Below are positions 63,465 to 64,000 of a stretch of DNA of 64,000 nt, one piece after another. Both the position numbers and the translations under genes were made by a program. Source of the DNA: Aphanomyces cochlioides (Eukaryota > Oomycota > Saprolegniomycetes > Saprolegniales > Verrucalvaceae); NCBI GenBank assembly GCA_019828595.1, contig JAHQRK010000012.1, positions 124,001-188,000 of the forward strand. Reading direction: 5' to 3'. Each line of letters opens with the position of its first letter. Position 1 is the first letter of the stretch. Below the pieces are notes generated by a model that saw only the letters and a list, made by a program, of their open reading frames with translations, made no database searches and was not told the origin of the DNA.

Positions 63465-64000
63465 GGCCTTGCCTTCCGCATTTGTTCCAGGGTCTTGATC
63501 ATGATCGTCTCCATCATGTTCAGGTTCTTTTTCTCCTGACGGAGGAGATTTTGCCGCTGCCTTGGCCGCTTTTGCCTTCGCTTTTTCAGCCTTGGCCTCT
63601 GCACGTCGTGAAACAATCGACGGAGGCAATGTCTTGTTCAGAGCAGCGATCTTGTGCTGAAACACGACGACAAAAGGCTGACCCGACGGATCCGTAATGG
63701 TGATTTCGCGTAGTGCGTCGCCGGATTTTGGCACCAGCACTGCAGGAGGCGCAGACGACTTGAAAATGACTCTCAAATGCGGCGACTTGATGTTCTGACC
63801 AGCAGTAGGGTTGAATGCTGCTATCACTGACTTGGTCAATGCAGCCATTTTCTTGACAATTGCCTTGGCCATCGAAGGGTGACTGACCTTGTTGAACGTA
63901 ACGTAGTAGTTGTTGCCATAACGCGAGTATTTGGGAACCAGGAAGTCTTTGCCACCAAGTCGAAACGTTGTGCCTCCCATTTCCACGCACGTAGACAAGT
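63465..64000 (-). pseudogene. ORF1 of copy CE, segment 1 (partial, runs off window)
   Basis: ORF1 sequence upstream (in sense) of the L insertion. It covers part of the globular core (NLSTCVEMGGTTFRLGG onward) and the Ala/Lys-rich run, in one open frame to the right window edge. It joins segment 54992-56071 precisely at the TSD CCTCAGTTGAGTC once L is ignored. The ORF1 start and 5' end of CE lie outside the window. Confidence 0.88.

Larger units (their letters stand above)
7225..64000 (-). mobile_element. LINE copy CE, interrupted by D, F and L; 5' end off window
   Basis: Minus-strand element whose 3' end abuts copy B at 7225-7226 (shared GG). Its sequence is found in four pieces: 7225-8598, 15996-17028, 53118-56071 and 63465-64000. 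They are separated by full-length insertions D, F and L, each flanked by a TSD. The ORF2 pieces add up to exactly 4056 nt with open frames, so CE had an intact ORF2 before it was hit. ORF1 continues past the window edge. The 3' UTR is of the 147-nt class. Confidence 0.93.

Noticed and set aside
1..64000. Assembly artefact or simple tandem duplication
   Set aside because: Copies carry private substitutions and indels, orientations alternate, and each junction has its own 13-16 bp TSD. Misassembly would not create these. Collapse or mis-join in some places still cannot be ruled out without reads.
1..64000. LTRs, RNase H, integrase, tRNA-like ends, CRISPR or prokaryotic operon signals
   Set aside because: None seen. 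The termini are single and directional, with the RT followed by a zinc finger, as in non-LTR elements.

Overview
The window is eukaryotic repeat DNA. I find no unique host sequence in it. All 64 kb can be assigned to eleven near-identical copies (A, B, CE, D, F, G, H, I, J, K, L) of one non-LTR (LINE) retrotransposon, apart from a few junction nucleotides. The intact element is 7,381-7,382 bp: a 61-nt 5' UTR, ORF1 (3,039 nt, 1,012 aa, no domain I recognise), a 78-nt spacer, ORF2 (4,056 nt, 1,351 aa: apurinic-type endonuclease, reverse transcriptase, C-terminal zinc finger) and a 147/148-nt 3' UTR. It has no poly(A) tail and ends in a GGTTAA-N10-TTAACC hairpin. The RT motifs (NYRPISLLN, DFEKAFD, GVLQGDPLSP, FADD) look L1-like. 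I cannot name the organism: an oomycete, an early-diverging fungus, an alga or another protist are all possible. There are no rRNA, tRNA or bacterial-type features.

Layout: the copies are nested. Copy B (+) is the outermost host, seen only as 6212-7226. Copy A (-, 1-6207, 3' end off the window) is inserted in B on its left. Copy CE (-, 7225 to beyond 64000) is inserted in B on its right. CE is interrupted by D (-, 8597-15977), F (-, 17027-53102) and L (+, 56075-63453). F is interrupted by G (-, 23745-49279) and K (+, 49335-52465). G is interrupted by H (+, 27120-45281). H is interrupted by I (-, 27915-34737) and J (-, 35059-38990). This is six levels deep: B > CE > F > G > H > I or J. Every insertion with both ends in the window has a 13-16 bp target-site duplication (TSD). 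Removing inserts plus one TSD restores the expected lengths exactly: ORF1 of H is 736+308+1995 = 3039 nt, and ORF2 of CE is 1227+1033+1796 = 4056 nt.

Coding state: ORF1 is intact in A, D and G. ORF2 is intact in H and is open to the window edge in A. Other copies carry nonsense or frameshift changes, truncations or nested insertions. Only A could still be autonomous.

How the parts work together (family knowledge plus inference): ORF2 nicks DNA and copies the RNA by target-primed reverse transcription, and ORF1 probably coats the RNA. Nine of nine visible 3' junctions lie at a CC in the target, matching the terminal CC of the element. This suggests that the nicked ...GG-3' primer pairs with the RNA end. 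The extreme 5' end and the 3' UTR carry a 21-nt inverted repeat (19/21), and a perfect 9-bp hairpin overlaps the ORF2 stop codon. These conserved terminal structures, and the single-family self-nest that resembles LINE clusters at some algal and fungal centromeres or telomeres, are the most interesting aspects.
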